Shown here: piece after piece, positions 20,400 through 33,600 of the stretch
Layout: each line of letters starts with the position of its first letter
How positions within the stretch are numbered: the stretch's first letter is position 1
Assembly (NCBI GenBank): GCA_021234535.1
Contig: SFZH01000008.1
Span: 21,911,091-21,975,090 of the forward strand
Source of the DNA: Stichopus chloronotus
Taxonomy: Eukaryota > Echinodermata > Holothuroidea > Aspidochirotida > Stichopodidae
Reading direction: 5' to 3'
DNA length: 64,000 bases
Position numbers and translations under genes: made by a program
Notes under the pieces: generated by a model
The model's input: the letters and a program-made list of their open reading frames with translations, nothing else
Databases searched by the model: none
What the model was told of the DNA's origin: nothing

Positions 20400-23300
20400 A
20401 GTATACAGTAGTATGTTGATGTGAACAGACCTTAAGTGCATTGTTGTTATCTCAGTTCATTACATATATAGAGATATTGTCAGGCTAGCTGACATTCTGA
20501 TGTTCTCTTTTTTAAATGATGTCAGGGTCTCAATCCTTTGTCATTGTGTATCAAACTTCTCCATCATGTTTCTATGCATTTCAGCAAAAGAAGTTACTAG
20601 TCAAGGTCTGAAGAAAATACACATAATAAGTCTTTTTTTGCAAATTATTGACCAAAAAGCTGGAAAATGTGCAGTTAATCTTCTCCCATACTTTTTCACA
20701 CAGTACTTGAATAAATTACAAATGTTTTGATCCTTTATTTGCATCGGCAGTAGTTGTTTAAGCTCCTCCTTCAAACTGCTGTGATCGAAGTTTGTAATAG
20801 TGAAGGATGAGTAGTATCGAGATTTTCAACTCAATTGTTTGTATTCTCAATTTCAAAAGAAGAATGATGGCAAGAATGTCCTGAAAGAAGAATTACAAAA
20901 GACAAATGTGTAATACTTTAAGACCCACCACACTGAGCGACAATGAGGGGTTCAGTTAGGGGAAAGGCATTACATTAATTCTTTTACTCCATTCCTGTTC
21001 AGTAGCATTCACCTAGCAACGTCATTTAGTCAACTATTCCTTATACAATTAGTTCGCTCAGAACAATGCTTCTAGAGGTTTAGCCACTCACATTTTCAGA
21101 AAAGGCAGTCACAACTCAACAACTGTTTAATTGACATACATGAATACATTTACTTTGTTATATCGTAAACAATGGACGGCATACAAATGAACTAAGTGGC
21201 AAAGTCTAATATTTTGTTAACACCATATACATGGACCAGATTCCAAATTATCTGATTGTTGTTTGTCAATCTCTTCAATCACAATTTGAACTGTTTCTAA
21301 CATACTCAGCACATCCTTACAAAGGAACCTTGAACTACCAGAGGTACTGAGATTCAACTTCAGGGGGCCAATGTGGGTATGGTTGTGTGATACTCGAGTG
21401 TTGTGTATCTAGTTAGCTTATGTACGGTATTGCAAATGACACATAATATTAGCATGGAATATAAGTTTTCATGTACTCATAGGTTTTTTTTTTCAGTGAA
21501 TATGTAAACTTTCATAATAATGTAGTTTCAGATTAGTATGTTATATCATCAGAGTTCAAAGTTTAAATATTAACTGGTTCACTGTCACCCCTATTTATTG
21601 AGGTGTAATGTTTAGGTTCTCCATTCTCTTTGAAGTTCAGTTTGTGGAAGGATTGGAATATTATCAGAGAGTACATGTAATATGTGCCTGCACACAGTAT
21701 ATGTATATACAAGCCTGTAACCAGCTGTGCACATTTCAAGACCCATATGACCTTTCCCATTAACACGAAACAGAAGTGTAGCCTGTAGTAAAAACAGAAT
21801 CACAATTAATATGTTTGGTAAAAGGCAGGTGCAGATCCAGGATTTTGAGAAAAAAAGTGGGAGGGGGGGGGGGGGGTTTCAATGAACGAAAATCGAATCA
21901 AATTCTAGTTCACCTTTTTTAGCTACGGCACTTTTTCAATCTTGATTCTCCAGTGCGCAACTGTTGTTGACACATTGGTACTTTACCTGGTTATAGTTCA
22001 CTCAAGAGTCTCACTGACTTCTTTCTTTATGGATGACAACAAATGAGAGTTAGAAAAAAAGATATCCTACAAGCAGTGGCGATTTTGAGTAACGCTTTAG
22101 TGGTACACGTACAGTAGGACATAATCAGGCATATTTTGTTGTGGTTCATCTCTCCTGAAATTTTGCCACTAACATTCACGTTCGTTAAACCCCATAAACA
22201 AATGACAGGAATGTTCTCTGAACAGGTATTGGGCCGGGGACGTAGCTAGGCTCATATGTTAAGGAGGGGGGAGGTGGTGTGAATATTCCAAATTCCGACT
22301 TGTTGAATTTTTTTTTTTTTTTGCAACTGGACGACAACGACAACGCCGCGATAGTTTCGGATACTAGGAATATACCAAGGGGATCCAGAATTTTAGTGAT
22401 AATGGAGGGGGTGCCGTTTTTCGCAAAAAGGGCACTATCAGACTCGATGGAACAAAAAGAACTAGTAAAAGAACTATCTATGCGTAGCGCCACCATTGTT
22501 GATAACCAGATGTCTAGAAACTTCCTGTGTGTATTTTTAGCCACTGGATGTGCCCATCCTTGAAATAAGGATATGTCTGTAACTCATCAATTCATGTGAA
22601 AATGAAAAATCAATCTATGAAAATGGTAGTATATATCTGGTGGGTTTGGATGACACAATAATTATGAATTATGCATATTCCCTTTTCATTTTTCTTGGGG
22701 TACTTGGTAAATATCTCGGGAGACTAAAAACACAGAAATTAGGTGGACTCAAAAGACAGAAATTAGGTGAGCAGAGAATTTTTTTTTTTTTTTTGGCTCG
22801 AAGTTTGTTACTTATTAGAGGGATTAAGCGGAGCGCCGCGATAAGTTGGCGCGTAGCGTACAAGAAAATTTTGAGTTTTTTTCAAACTCCCCAAATAGTC
22901 CGAAACGGTGTGTCTTGAGTGTTCCAGGCTGTCTTTAAAATAGGGATATCATGTGCGCAATTTGAAAAAAAAAAATATGATAAATGGTAATACATGAGAG
23001 GGAATTTCCAGTGAAACGGGGAGTGGTTGCAAATCCTCAGTGAAACTTAGACAAAAACAACTTGAAAACAAACGTGACAAACGTGAATGTGAATAGAATG
23101 TAAACAGAAATTACCAGGGCACCGGTTGCTAGGGTCTAACTAGATAAGTTGTTGCAAACTCTTAATCACCTTTCTATGAGTTGACATGCAGTTGTTTTGT
23201 ACGTAGTGTCCTGTGAGTTTGGGTCGGGGATTCATTCATACATTACTAGACTATGGACCTCTTGTCTGCAAGATAAATCGACTTTAAGGAAAGTTCGAAA

Positions 23301-26300
23301 AAATTGTGTATACATGTAAGAACTAAGAGTGCTATTAGTCTTACCACATTGAGATGTCCCAGACAGGTAAATATAGTCCACACGATAAAGGGGGAAATAT
23401 AATTCCTATTCAAGTATAGCGCGGTCACATGCAGCATACAACAACCAAGCAAACAAAACAAAAGTCATGTAAATCAGTGAACGGACGACTGAGATATGAT
23501 CTTTCTATTTTTTTTTTTTTTTCAATACTATTTTTCAACTGCTCATCATCCATTCCGCATTACGATTGAACAGAGCACAACAAATTAAGTTGTACGTAAC
23601 TATCAACTACAATGCTGAACAGCTGTTTGTATGTGCCGTTCATGATGCTCAGCCAATCACAGTCTGTGTTACTGGCAAATCCCCATCTTCATCTTAAATA
23701 TATGTATTGTGTCTTTTTTTCACAAATCGCTCTCCGATCTTCCGCAAAAAACATTATATTGTCGGAATAAACTGGGAGGTTTTCGATTAAAGTTCAATAG
23801 CAATTTGAAAGATTAAACAACTTTGTTTCGTTTGATTGAAGTGATGCTGTTCCTTCAAAATTGCAAAATCTTAAGGAAAAATAAATATGTGGCAGCCTTC
23901 TTGACGATGCGGCACGAAAGCTAATCTAGTAGTGTAGGTACAAAAAATGAAAATCTTCTGAAACTTAAAGGCTTCTAAAAAAAGTTTAATTTGCCCTCGC
24001 TCTGTTATCACACGTGTCACTGGTATGGCATTCGTGAGCGTGTTGAAGGTTTCGTAGTCAGGTGGACTATAACTTACAAAGGGAAAACTAAAAAGAAAAT
24101 TGTTTGCTTGTATTACTTCCAAATGCCTTAGTCAAATCTCGTTTTTGTCTTCATAGTTTTTTAGGGAACAATGAACTTAAAGGTGGCACTGGTATCTACA
24201 CGTGGGTTCTCTTTTGTGCGACAAACATATAAATGACGTCACTTTCAGAATGAATTTGAAATCTACCAATAACAATATCGACTATATAAGTAAACTTTTA
24301 GCCAGTAATAATGGGGGGACATACGTCATTGATGTGACATATGAGGCGCCTATCCAGGGTTTTTCAGCACGGTGAGGGTCTGATCTGAGGGTGTATATAG
24401 CCCTTTTCACATGCACTTCGCAAGCATCTACAGTAAGTGGACGCCACCATCGCTCCTAGATTGTAATATGAAAAATTCAAATGTTTCAGATTAATTGACT
24501 GAGAAATTTTTCAATTAACTGGTATCCTTAGACACAATCTGGAGCTATCTGTGGCATATTTTAATACCATAGCTCTGCCAGAATGAGCCTATGAAAAAAA
24601 TCAGATTTCCCGAATATCCACCCCGCCCCTCCCTTTGTGACGACTTTGGGGCCAGGTTACTGGTTTCAATATGTGATGGGACATTCAGTCATCATGGAAA
24701 AACATAGGCGGTGGAAAAACGTAAGCACTGGGGACCAGCCCATTATACTTTTTTTTTGGGGGGGGGAGGGGCTCCCCCAGCACCATGAGTTGAAATGTAG
24801 TATAGAAGCGTCGGTCACGTCAGTTAGGTAGGTCAGCTGGGTGATCTGAATTTTTTTTTTCCCATTATTTAGATAATCATGTTCAAAATGATCCGGCGTT
24901 TTGCATTACAAGTGACCATAATAAACATGCTGAATTATACCATCAACATGGCACTTACCCGCTAATACTGCCTACACCACACAAAATCTCGAGTCCGAGT
25001 CCCGGGACTCGAGTCCTTCAGCACTGACAATTGGCATTGTTTTCCGAGATGTCGAGTAAGCTTAAGTCAGCATCTGGACAATTCGTTAATTTGTATAGAA
25101 ACCAAGTTAATTGTGACACAGTATCTTGACAATTTGACAATTTTGTCAAGAGAAATTACGTTATTCTAACACAATAACTTTACATCTCCCATGCCACCTT
25201 ATGTCTACTGTACAAAAATGACCACTCTGTCGTCATTGAAACAGTTTGATAAAGAGGACGCTCTCAATGTATATCGGGGAGTGTCTGCATGCAGAAGAAA
25301 GCCTATGTTAAATCAATAAAATTTCTCCCAGCTCTTTGCCCAAACTAATTAAACTCATCTATGAAAGGAATTGTTTGAATTTTAATAAACAATTGTAGTT
25401 TAATTTGGCTGCGTTATGGGAAACAAAAGCCTCACCAAAATCTGTAATAATTTTACGTTTTTAATCGGAAAACAGATATTCCCAAGGAATCCAAGAAATG
25501 GCTTCGTTCAGTCGTTACGGAAAAGACATCCATAGGCTATCACTGTGTATGATGGGCAGACATGAACAACAGAAACTAGTGGTGAAAATAAATGAAATTC
25601 GTCATTTGAGATGATTCTCTGAGGTTAAGTACCCATTGTCCAATTTGTCCATTTGCAGGACTCAAAAAATGAAGTTTTGGACGATGCCTATGAGCTGCGC
25701 TGTGGCTAATGTAAAAACACTGTGTGAAATGCCAAAGAGCATGCGTACCTTCATGCGCTCTAAACTAGCTTAAGTCTTACCTAAGCTACAAGAGGAATAC
25801 CATTATAATATGGTTAATTAATAAATGATTCCCAACATACAAATGTGGTAAAAACAATATATATATATAAGAATTTAGAGGATCGTAACATCAAAATCAT
25901 TTTGGAGCACTGGGCGCATTGATTACTGAAAATGTTAGTCACAGATTCCATCAAAATCCATCAATGTTTATAGGCAAAGTAGCGTCTCAAAGAGTAGAGG
26001 TAACATCTGCAAGTAACATATCTCACCGACAATTATTGAATATTTTCCAAGTGTTTTTCTATACGTGTGAAAACTGCATTGCCTTATTCTGTGTAGGATT
26101 AAATGAAAGTTGCTAAAGATTTATGTTTTCATTTGTAAAATGTAAGACTTTAAAGTTGAACAAGCAGGTAATCTTAAGCCATGTCGTAGGTCGTGTAATG
26201 GTCATCTATACAAATAAACATACCGTCAGTGATGTAACAAAGTAAAAACAGGAATGAACTGGTAAGATCAACAAAGTTATTGCCCATACGGAAAGACCAA

Positions 26301-26473
26301 ATTAAAAATAAGAATGACAAGAAATATAATGAAAAACAAAAACAAAAAAATGAAAACCGCAATGATCAATCAGCATATTTACCAGTAAGGTGAGTTGTCA
26401 CTTTGTTTTTACAAGTAGCATCGCTATGAGAGTCTCTATAGATGCCACTCTAGTTCAACAGTTCAGTGAGAGT
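20400..26473. other. Non-coding region with homopolymer and dispersed-repeat fragments
   Basis: Poly-T runs (22308, 22779, 23511, 24850), a long G run near 21858-21877 and a T-then-G run at 24750-24770 are visible. The word GATCCAG(G/A)ATTTT followed by a G-rich stretch occurs twice (21835-21880 and 22381-22420), suggesting ends of a dispersed repeat. No gene is recognised. Confidence 0.5.
24996..25011. repeat. Perfect 16-bp palindrome CGAGTCCCGGGACTCG
   Basis: Every base pairs with its partner across the centre, and imperfect GAGTCC copies flank it on both sides. No adjoining gene explains it. Confidence 0.7.
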
Positions 26474-26480
26474 TGTTACA

Positions 26481-26689
26481 ACCGATAATGTAAAAATTAC
26501 CGATAATGTAAAAACGACCGATAATGTAAAAAAAAAATACCGATAATGTAAAAACAACCGATAATGTAAAAAAAAATTACCGATAATGTAAAAAACTCTT
26601 TGAACCGATAATGTAAAAAGAATTTACCGATAATGTAAAAACGGTCGTTTACCGATAATGTAAAACAAATTTACCGATAATGTAAAAAC
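26481..26689 (+). repeat. Left outer array of ACCGATAATGTAAAA units
   Basis: About ten copies of a 15-bp core separated by short A/T-rich spacers of 1-10 bp. Confidence 0.9.
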
Positions 26690-27610
26690 TGTTCTAAAGA
26701 CTTTTTCATGTGGCCCCACGTAAATGTGTATAAGTAGGTACGTAGACATGTTTGTAGGTATAGGTAACACACTTTTTAAGGATTATGTAAAAACTGTACT
26801 AACGACAATCTCATACGGTTCTACGTACATGTGTGTATGAAAGTGAGTATGTACGTAGGCATGTAGGTAAGAAGGTAGGTAAATGGGTAGGCAGTGCGAC
26901 AGCGTACAGGCGGGGAGGCAGATAGGTAGGTCTGTGCGTGCATGTGTATGTGCGTATGCAGCCTATGTGGGTTAGTGAGTGTAGGCCTATATAAATGAGG
27001 TCACAAAAGTAACGGTGTAGGCCTATTTGTGAATGTTAAGCAAAAACAAAGACATGGGGGACCCTAACTCACTAAACACAACAAACATAGCTAATATGTT
27101 GTGTCTGAGTGTAGCCACAGTGGTTTATGACTGGGTTATGAATTCTTCTTTGTCTCTCCAGAAAGAGGCATATGGAAGAAACGCCGGAAAACATTGTCTG
27201 ATCGAAAAGGTTACTCGTGACATTAGTGGCCTACGCCATTGGGTATGTATACTCACTGGTCTGTCGTTTTCAAACCAAAGGGTCACTAAGGTCACCAATG
27301 ACAAAGAGAGTCACCCATCGTTTTGTCCCAATAGTCATTTGCATAATGTTGATTATGAAAATAGCATCACGATTCAAAATTCATTCCTCCGTAAGGGTAG
27401 GGTGGGTGGGGGGGGGTAACGTATTTTAAAAGTAAAAGTACATCAGTTTGACTGACTATTGTCTTGCTAGTAGAGATGCAACTTGAAACGTGATTATGTC
27501 ACTATATTCGTCTGTGAAGTTGTAGAGTTTATAAAGGAAACCCTAATTAGGGCCAACGGAAGTTGAAAAAAGTCTGACCCACAATTCATAAAAGTACCAA
27601 AAATTCAGAA

Positions 27611-27645
27611 ACTTGATACCCGCCACAGTTTGGCGGGTATCAAGT
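27611..27645. repeat. Perfect 15-bp hairpin in the foldback element
   Basis: ACTTGATACCCGCCA pairs exactly with TGGCGGGTATCAAGT across the five-base loop CAGTT. It lies in the central, non-arm part of the element. Confidence 0.85.
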
Positions 27646-27674
27646 CACCCTAAAAACGACCTTAAAACGCCAGT

Positions 27675-28241
27675 TTAAAAGGATGGTCCAGCCACAAATA
27701 TAGCTTTGATATGTTGAAGAGTAAGTGAATCTAATCATATACAGTGAAACTTCTATACAATTCCCATGTGTGGTTCCCGAGATGTGAGCAATTGAAGTTG
27801 CCACATTTGTTACTGACAGTTAACTTGAAGCAAGCAGGAGTGATGTCATCTCCCCACATTGATAAAGTATTTTATGTTTTTCTTTCAAATATACACCAAA
27901 TTTAATACTTCAATATACAGCGATATCATAATGTGAATGTAGGAGGGGTATGAGAGTTTTGTGACCTTCACGTAACCAGTATGTAGGCTGACCACTTACT
28001 GATTTCAAGGTCAAAATAATAAATTTTAAAATGAAGAAAACAAAAGACTCTTTAGCAATGTGAAGAGATGATGTCACTCCTGTTTGCTTCAAGTTCCTAG
28101 TAGGTAGCAAAGAGGGTAACTTGAACTGATAAAATCGCGAGAACCATGCATGGAAACTGAATGGAAATTTTACTATAAGGGTCAGATTTACTTACTCTTA
28201 AGCATATCAAAGCTAAATTTCTGGCTGGACTATCCTTTTAA
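27675..28241. mobile_element. Nested palindromic MITE-like element
   Basis: Long imperfect terminal inverted repeats: TTAAAAGGATGGTCCAGCC at the left against the complement of GGCTGGACTATCCTTTTAA at the right. Pairing continues inwards (TAGCTTTGATATG, CAGGAGTGA). TTAA lies at both ends, as in TTAA-targeting families, but the family cannot be assigned. It is inserted in the centre of the foldback element. Confidence 0.65.
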
Positions 28242-29483
28242 GTCAAATTTTGACAAGCTCAAAATTAATTTTCAAAAAAAAAATAAATTGGACATCTGAC
28301 GTCGGGAAGGGGATCAAAATAAAGAAAAATAATACCATGGCATACAGGGGTCGCTGTTATGGTATAAAAGGTCGTTTGATAAGTCCCTATTTCGTATCCC
28401 TTCATCTTAAGGTTAGGGGTGCCGACCTGGGGATCAAGGCTTCAGGTCCCACAGACCGAGCTCCTACGGACCTATGTGACATTTGATTAAAAAGGTAATA
28501 AGTCAATTGAGAAAGGTCCCAGGGGAGGGGGCTCTCATCCTGATTTTACAACGCCCTCTTAATGTCTTTTTTGTGGTAAAATACATTGAGAGACAGCAGA
28601 AGAATTGAATGACACATTTTGTCAATTGTGTAGTTCAAATATATCATGATTTCATATTTTTCCTTACTCGTAAAACGCCTTCACTCCTAATTCTTCCGCA
28701 AACTCACCACAAAGAACACACCTACAATTAAAAAAAAAATCATAGAACGACTTCACATATTTTATTGCACAAATGGTGGGTCATATTGATGGCACAGCTT
28801 ATTTTCATATGGTCAATAGAGGGCGCCCTCTAATCAACCAGGTATCTCAAAAACTAAACGATTGAAAGTTACATGTTGTGTTTAGTGAGTTAGGGTCCCC
28901 TATGTCTTTATTTTCGTTTAACATTCACAAATACACCGTTATTTTTGTAACCTCATTTATATATGCCCACACTCATTAACCCACATATAGGCTGCAAACG
29001 CACATACACATGCACGCACGCACAGACCTACCTATCTGCCTCCCCGCCTGTACGCTGTCGTACTGCCTACCCATTTACCTACTTTCTTACCTACATGCCT
29101 ACGTACATACGCACTTACGTACACATAACCCAGTCATAACCCAGTCATAAACCAGTGTGGCTACACTCAGACACAATATATTAGCTATGTTTGTTGTGTT
29201 TAGTGAGTTAGGGTCCCCCATGTCTTTGTTTTTGCTTAACGTTCACAAATAGGCCTACACCGTTACTTTTGTGACCTCATTTATATAGGCCTACACTCAC
29301 TAACCCACATAGGCTGCGTACGCACATACACATGCACGCACGCACAGACCTACCTATCTGCCTCCCGGCCTGTCGTACTGCCTACCCATTTACCTACTTT
29401 CTTACCTACATGCCTACGTACATACGCACTTACGTACACACATGTACGTAGAACCGTATGAAATGGTCTTTAGAACAGTTTTT

Positions 29484-29639
29484 ACATATCGGTAATTTTT
29501 TTTTACATTATCGGTTGTTTTTACATTATCGGTAATTTTTTTTTACATTATCGGTTGTTTTTACATAATCGGTAATTTTTTTTTTACATTATCGGTCGTT
29601 TTGACATTATCGGTTAATTTTTACATTATCGGTTGTAAC
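29484..29639 (-). repeat. Right outer array (inverted copy)
   Basis: About eight copies of TTTTACATTATCGGT, the complement of the left core. The innermost copy and one other are slightly mutated. Confidence 0.9.
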
Positions 29640-29646
29640 AAGAGTT

Positions 29647-32600
29647 TACCTGAAAAGAATGAACCTATACTTTACGGAAAAGAGTGTGTTATATCTCGGG
29701 TCTTTGGGCATTCAACCAAATCTTCTTTACTTTAAAAAGACAAGTTAGCCGTACATTGATGTCCGTTCTCTGATGTCCTTCTAACGAGGTTGATTTACAT
29801 AAAAGAGAGCCATACCACTATCCAATCACCAACTACTGACACAAAACCTCGCTACAAATTTATGCGAAAATGTCTCCAAATTGCCTGCAGAGACAGTACT
29901 GCCTACACAAAAATAACAGTATATGAACAATATATATCGAGGTCTTGTGTTTAGAATTTATTAAAGCATGAACTGCTAAAATCATTATGTTTATTTACTG
30001 ATAGCAATTTACATATCAGATGAAGACCTCGAAAAAACAGTCTGATTTTAGGCAGGGACCTCTGCCAATAGACAGCCATATGGGCAAAAATATTGGAGAC
30101 TGTCAAAGTCGATAATTATATTAATAGGAGGAAGTTTCGGAGGGACTCTTTTCCCCTTAAAAGCAAACAAGGTAAATGGATGAAGGAAGACATTTGAGAT
30201 CCATTCCTTGCCCCTCACTCCCAGCTGGTGTTGTAATTTTATAAGGTCCCAATGGGATATAAAGGGAAAGTGGCACGGGTTGGGACTTTTCTGGAAGCCA
30301 ATTGTTCTGAAGTTCGGAGGAAATTGTCCAGGTTGGGAATTGTCCAACTGGAAAAACTTTTTAGCTCACCACAATTTGCAACTCTTGAAAGCCTTGCAAC
30401 TAAATTTCATGGTTGCTTCGCAATAGCTACGAATGGATTTTTGTTGTTGTTACAATAAAAAGTTGAAATTCTCTCTTGGAATTGATTCGAAGCCACAATG
30501 TTGGTGGTACATATTTGAATGAGTTAGGTGTTCAACTTATTCACACCCGCCAATGTATTTACCTTTGTTTACAAAAATGAGTAGACTGGTAAACCTATTC
30601 AAACATTGATTTGCAAAACTGCTTATCAGATTTGTTCATACTATATCACCCCCTGCAGTGGCAGAGCAGCGAGTGATTTTGCTAACTGGGAATTTCAACT
30701 AACCTTGCGCAGTACGGTAAACCTACTTTGGCTCTCTTCACAATAATTTAATTACGTTGTACATGATCTGTCTGCCCATCTTAGTTCAATTTCAGTACTT
30801 GTTTGATTGGTTTAATTTAATGATCGACAGAAAAATTAAGGTACGAAGTGACGTGATTTTCATTTAGGGGTTAGAAAGTATAGGGTAAGAAAATATGGGA
30901 CCTCAGGTAGCCTCAATCTTGTAGGAAGTACACAGACGCATGCTTTGGGGGTTGGCTTTAACTTTAGAATGTTTTAAATTTGGTATTATCATTTTATCAC
31001 TTAGGGGGAACAATATAAAAGGAATAGGGTGATGTTCGCAGCTCCCATTTGACCTCTCCATAGGACGTCATCGATTTAAAGTCCAATGTACTTTCATAAT
31101 GACTTCATCACAATTTTCGGAGAATCGTTTATGAAATATGAATCCCATGCCATCATGAGTAACATTTTTAGGAGGGTGCACAGGAGGTGTAGAGATGATC
31201 TAACTGATACACCGATGTAATCAAAATAAATACACTGATCTCATTGACTTTGGCATTTTATGTGCAAGATTCAGAGTTACCATAAGTAAACCCTGACTCT
31301 TCATTACATGAAATAACACAAATAAACAATTACTTACAGGGGACATAAAATGGTACTTATTGGTTATTCTTTCTCTTGTATTTTTTATAAAGTTACTCCG
31401 AATGTTCATGCTTTTAATGATACAATACTGTGCCATAAACATAATATAGGACACTGTTCTACTAATGTCGTTGAGATACACATGAATGTGCCTCCTAAGG
31501 ATAACTGGTGACAAGTAGGCCTATGCCAGTTGCATACATCTGCAGAAACTGATAATTAATTTCTATTGAATTCACAGTTTGTATTTATTTTGGTGTCTTC
31601 AGTATCTTGATAAGTAGCACACGAGTGTAGATCAACTATGGCAGCAAAAGTCATTGAATCATCTCACACAAAATATTGCTTAACATTTTAATGTAATGTT
31701 CGAGCATATGTAGCAATAAACTATAGCATTGAAGAAAGAATTACATTCTTGGTTTTGCTTTATACCCCAACGTCCCTCTTTCGTGTCTTAATATTGTATC
31801 CTTACACATTTATTAATTAACAACACCTGCGACATGCTTCCCTTCCCAACTTTAATAAATCTTAGTATACTGCACTGCTGTGAAAAAAACCGAAGGTCAC
31901 GCACATTGCATGCCACTAAATGAGCTTTCTAAGGTATTGAAATGTGATTAAAAAAATAGGTACTGCAGTAGCTTTGATTTGATAGTTTGACAGGCTGAAC
32001 ATACGTATATGAAATTAAGTTTAGGCAATACTTGAGCTTAGAAAATTCGCAAGTACAGATAGAGTTGCAGGAAATTATACGCATATAAGACCCTCTATGC
32101 GTTATAGTGTGCACTATGTGGAACATTGCCGTGCCGCAGGTCGGAACTTGGCGAGCTGTGCGTCAATACCTCTAATGCGTCGTAAAGGATAGTTTTTAAT
32201 GAGGGAGCTGACCCTCGCCAAAGTGAGTTTGATGTAGAGTTGATAACTAGAGCTTAAAAAAATCATCTTCTCCACTCCCCTCTGCTCCTCCTTCAAAATC
32301 TTAGAAATACAATCCAACGGCATTGTTTTATGTTTTTGTTATACTGCATTAATTATTAGCGGAATTGCAAAAAATGCAATAGGTTTGCAACTCATATAAG
32401 AACCCTGTGAGTTTTAAAGGGTGGTACTTTGATTGCTTCGTATTCTAATATATCATATCCGTTTTTTACGAGCGAATAGCGAAGTATAGCAGTTGTGTTT
32501 CAGCCTCTTGACAGTCTTTCCTTTGTATGACTGAAATTCTTTCAAATTAACCAAACGAAATTACTTAAAAAGAAACTTTTAAATATGTATAACAATTACT

Positions 32601-33600
32601 GTATGCTTTTTAGAACATTTTATAGACTATTACGGTGTAAACCTTAACGTTTCTGAGGATTTACACAACAAAACGACTGTAAAACAAGGAATAACAGCCC
32701 TTTCCACCGTTTTGCGAACGGCTGTTCCGTACGCAAATCTTAACCCTTCACTGTCGGTATTCTGAATTTTTTGAAATAGATTGTAGCGAACTTTGGATTC
32801 TATTTTTTTTCTCATAGAGGAATGCTGTATTAAAATTCAGTTGTTAATATTTCAAACCAGGAGGTTAATACTGCATGATTACGAACTGATTTGTTTTATA
32901 TCCCAATAAAAAGAAAGATAACAGGTGGTAACGCGTCGAGCTGTTCTGTCAAACTTTGCATATTTATCTTCATATATGCAGCTCTCGTGTGTGCCGTACT
33001 ACTATACTGCCGTGTTGCGCACACAGTACATGAGCATGGACCACAACGAGTCCACTGTCAGTTCCACCAGGCAGGGTAGCAAAGATTGGCAAATGTGTGT
33101 TATCGTGACCGTGTTGTCTTTTTCTTCAAACTTGTCATTGACACTAGGTCCAGAGATAATGGTGTGATAAGCGTACGGTTACTGCCTTTTCAAACGTTCG
33201 TATGTATCGTGTCATGATATAGAGTAGAAGTTTACTGGAACTTAGCCAAGTGTAGCATAAGTTGTAACTGCTAGGCTAGGCTAACTCGACTCGAGTCTAA
33301 GTTAGCGAACGAACTCGTCGTGCTCCTAATCGTAGACTGAATTGTGTGCGTAGCCTTGTGCGCTTTTCAGTCGTAAGTTAGTGGGATGATTGGTGCTCCT
33401 TTTACGACCCTAGACTACTAGTTACGGTTATCATAAGCCTGTAAGCAGTAAACCACAGTGCATTACTTGAGTGATGCCACAGTCCGTTTAGATCTGCAAT
33501 TCGGTCCATATTCGCGAGTGTGAATGCCTCGCATTTTGGTTTTTCATGTAGTTGTAACATCTTTCGGATAAGCATATTTATGAAGAAATGTCGCAGATTT
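29647..33600. other. Non-coding stretch
   Basis: No recognisable gene, transposon or RNA. Short open frames at 32.1-32.3 and 32.9-33.2 kb lack supporting features. Confidence 0.5.

Larger units (their letters stand above)
26474..29640. mobile_element. Foldback (TU-like) transposable element
   Basis: Both ends begin TGTTACAACCGATAATG in inverted orientation. The ends consist of tandem 15-bp ACCGATAATGTAAAA units (about ten at the left, about eight at the right). Inside these, long inverted arms (about 26690-27146 and 28880-29486) match, for example GGTAGGTAAATGGGTAGGC and its complement. AGAGT lies directly outside both ends and may be a 5-bp target duplication. Sea-urchin TU elements are described as having inverted repeats whose outer domain is made of 15-bp repeats, so the architecture fits. 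No transposase is recognisable inside. Confidence 0.75.

Noticed and set aside
22185..22563. Opposed open frames of 119 and 94 codons
   Set aside because: Both run through a poly-T tract and G-rich dispersed-repeat words. The Lys/Phe runs reflect homopolymers.
27033..27419. 128-codon plus-strand open frame in the foldback element's left arm
   Set aside because: It spans the repeat arm and ends in a G run. No domain is visible, and the inverted right arm does not preserve it.
26481..29639. Regularly spaced short repeats resembling a CRISPR array
   Set aside because: The DNA is eukaryotic, spacers are very short and A/T-rich, and the arrays are inverted ends of a foldback element.
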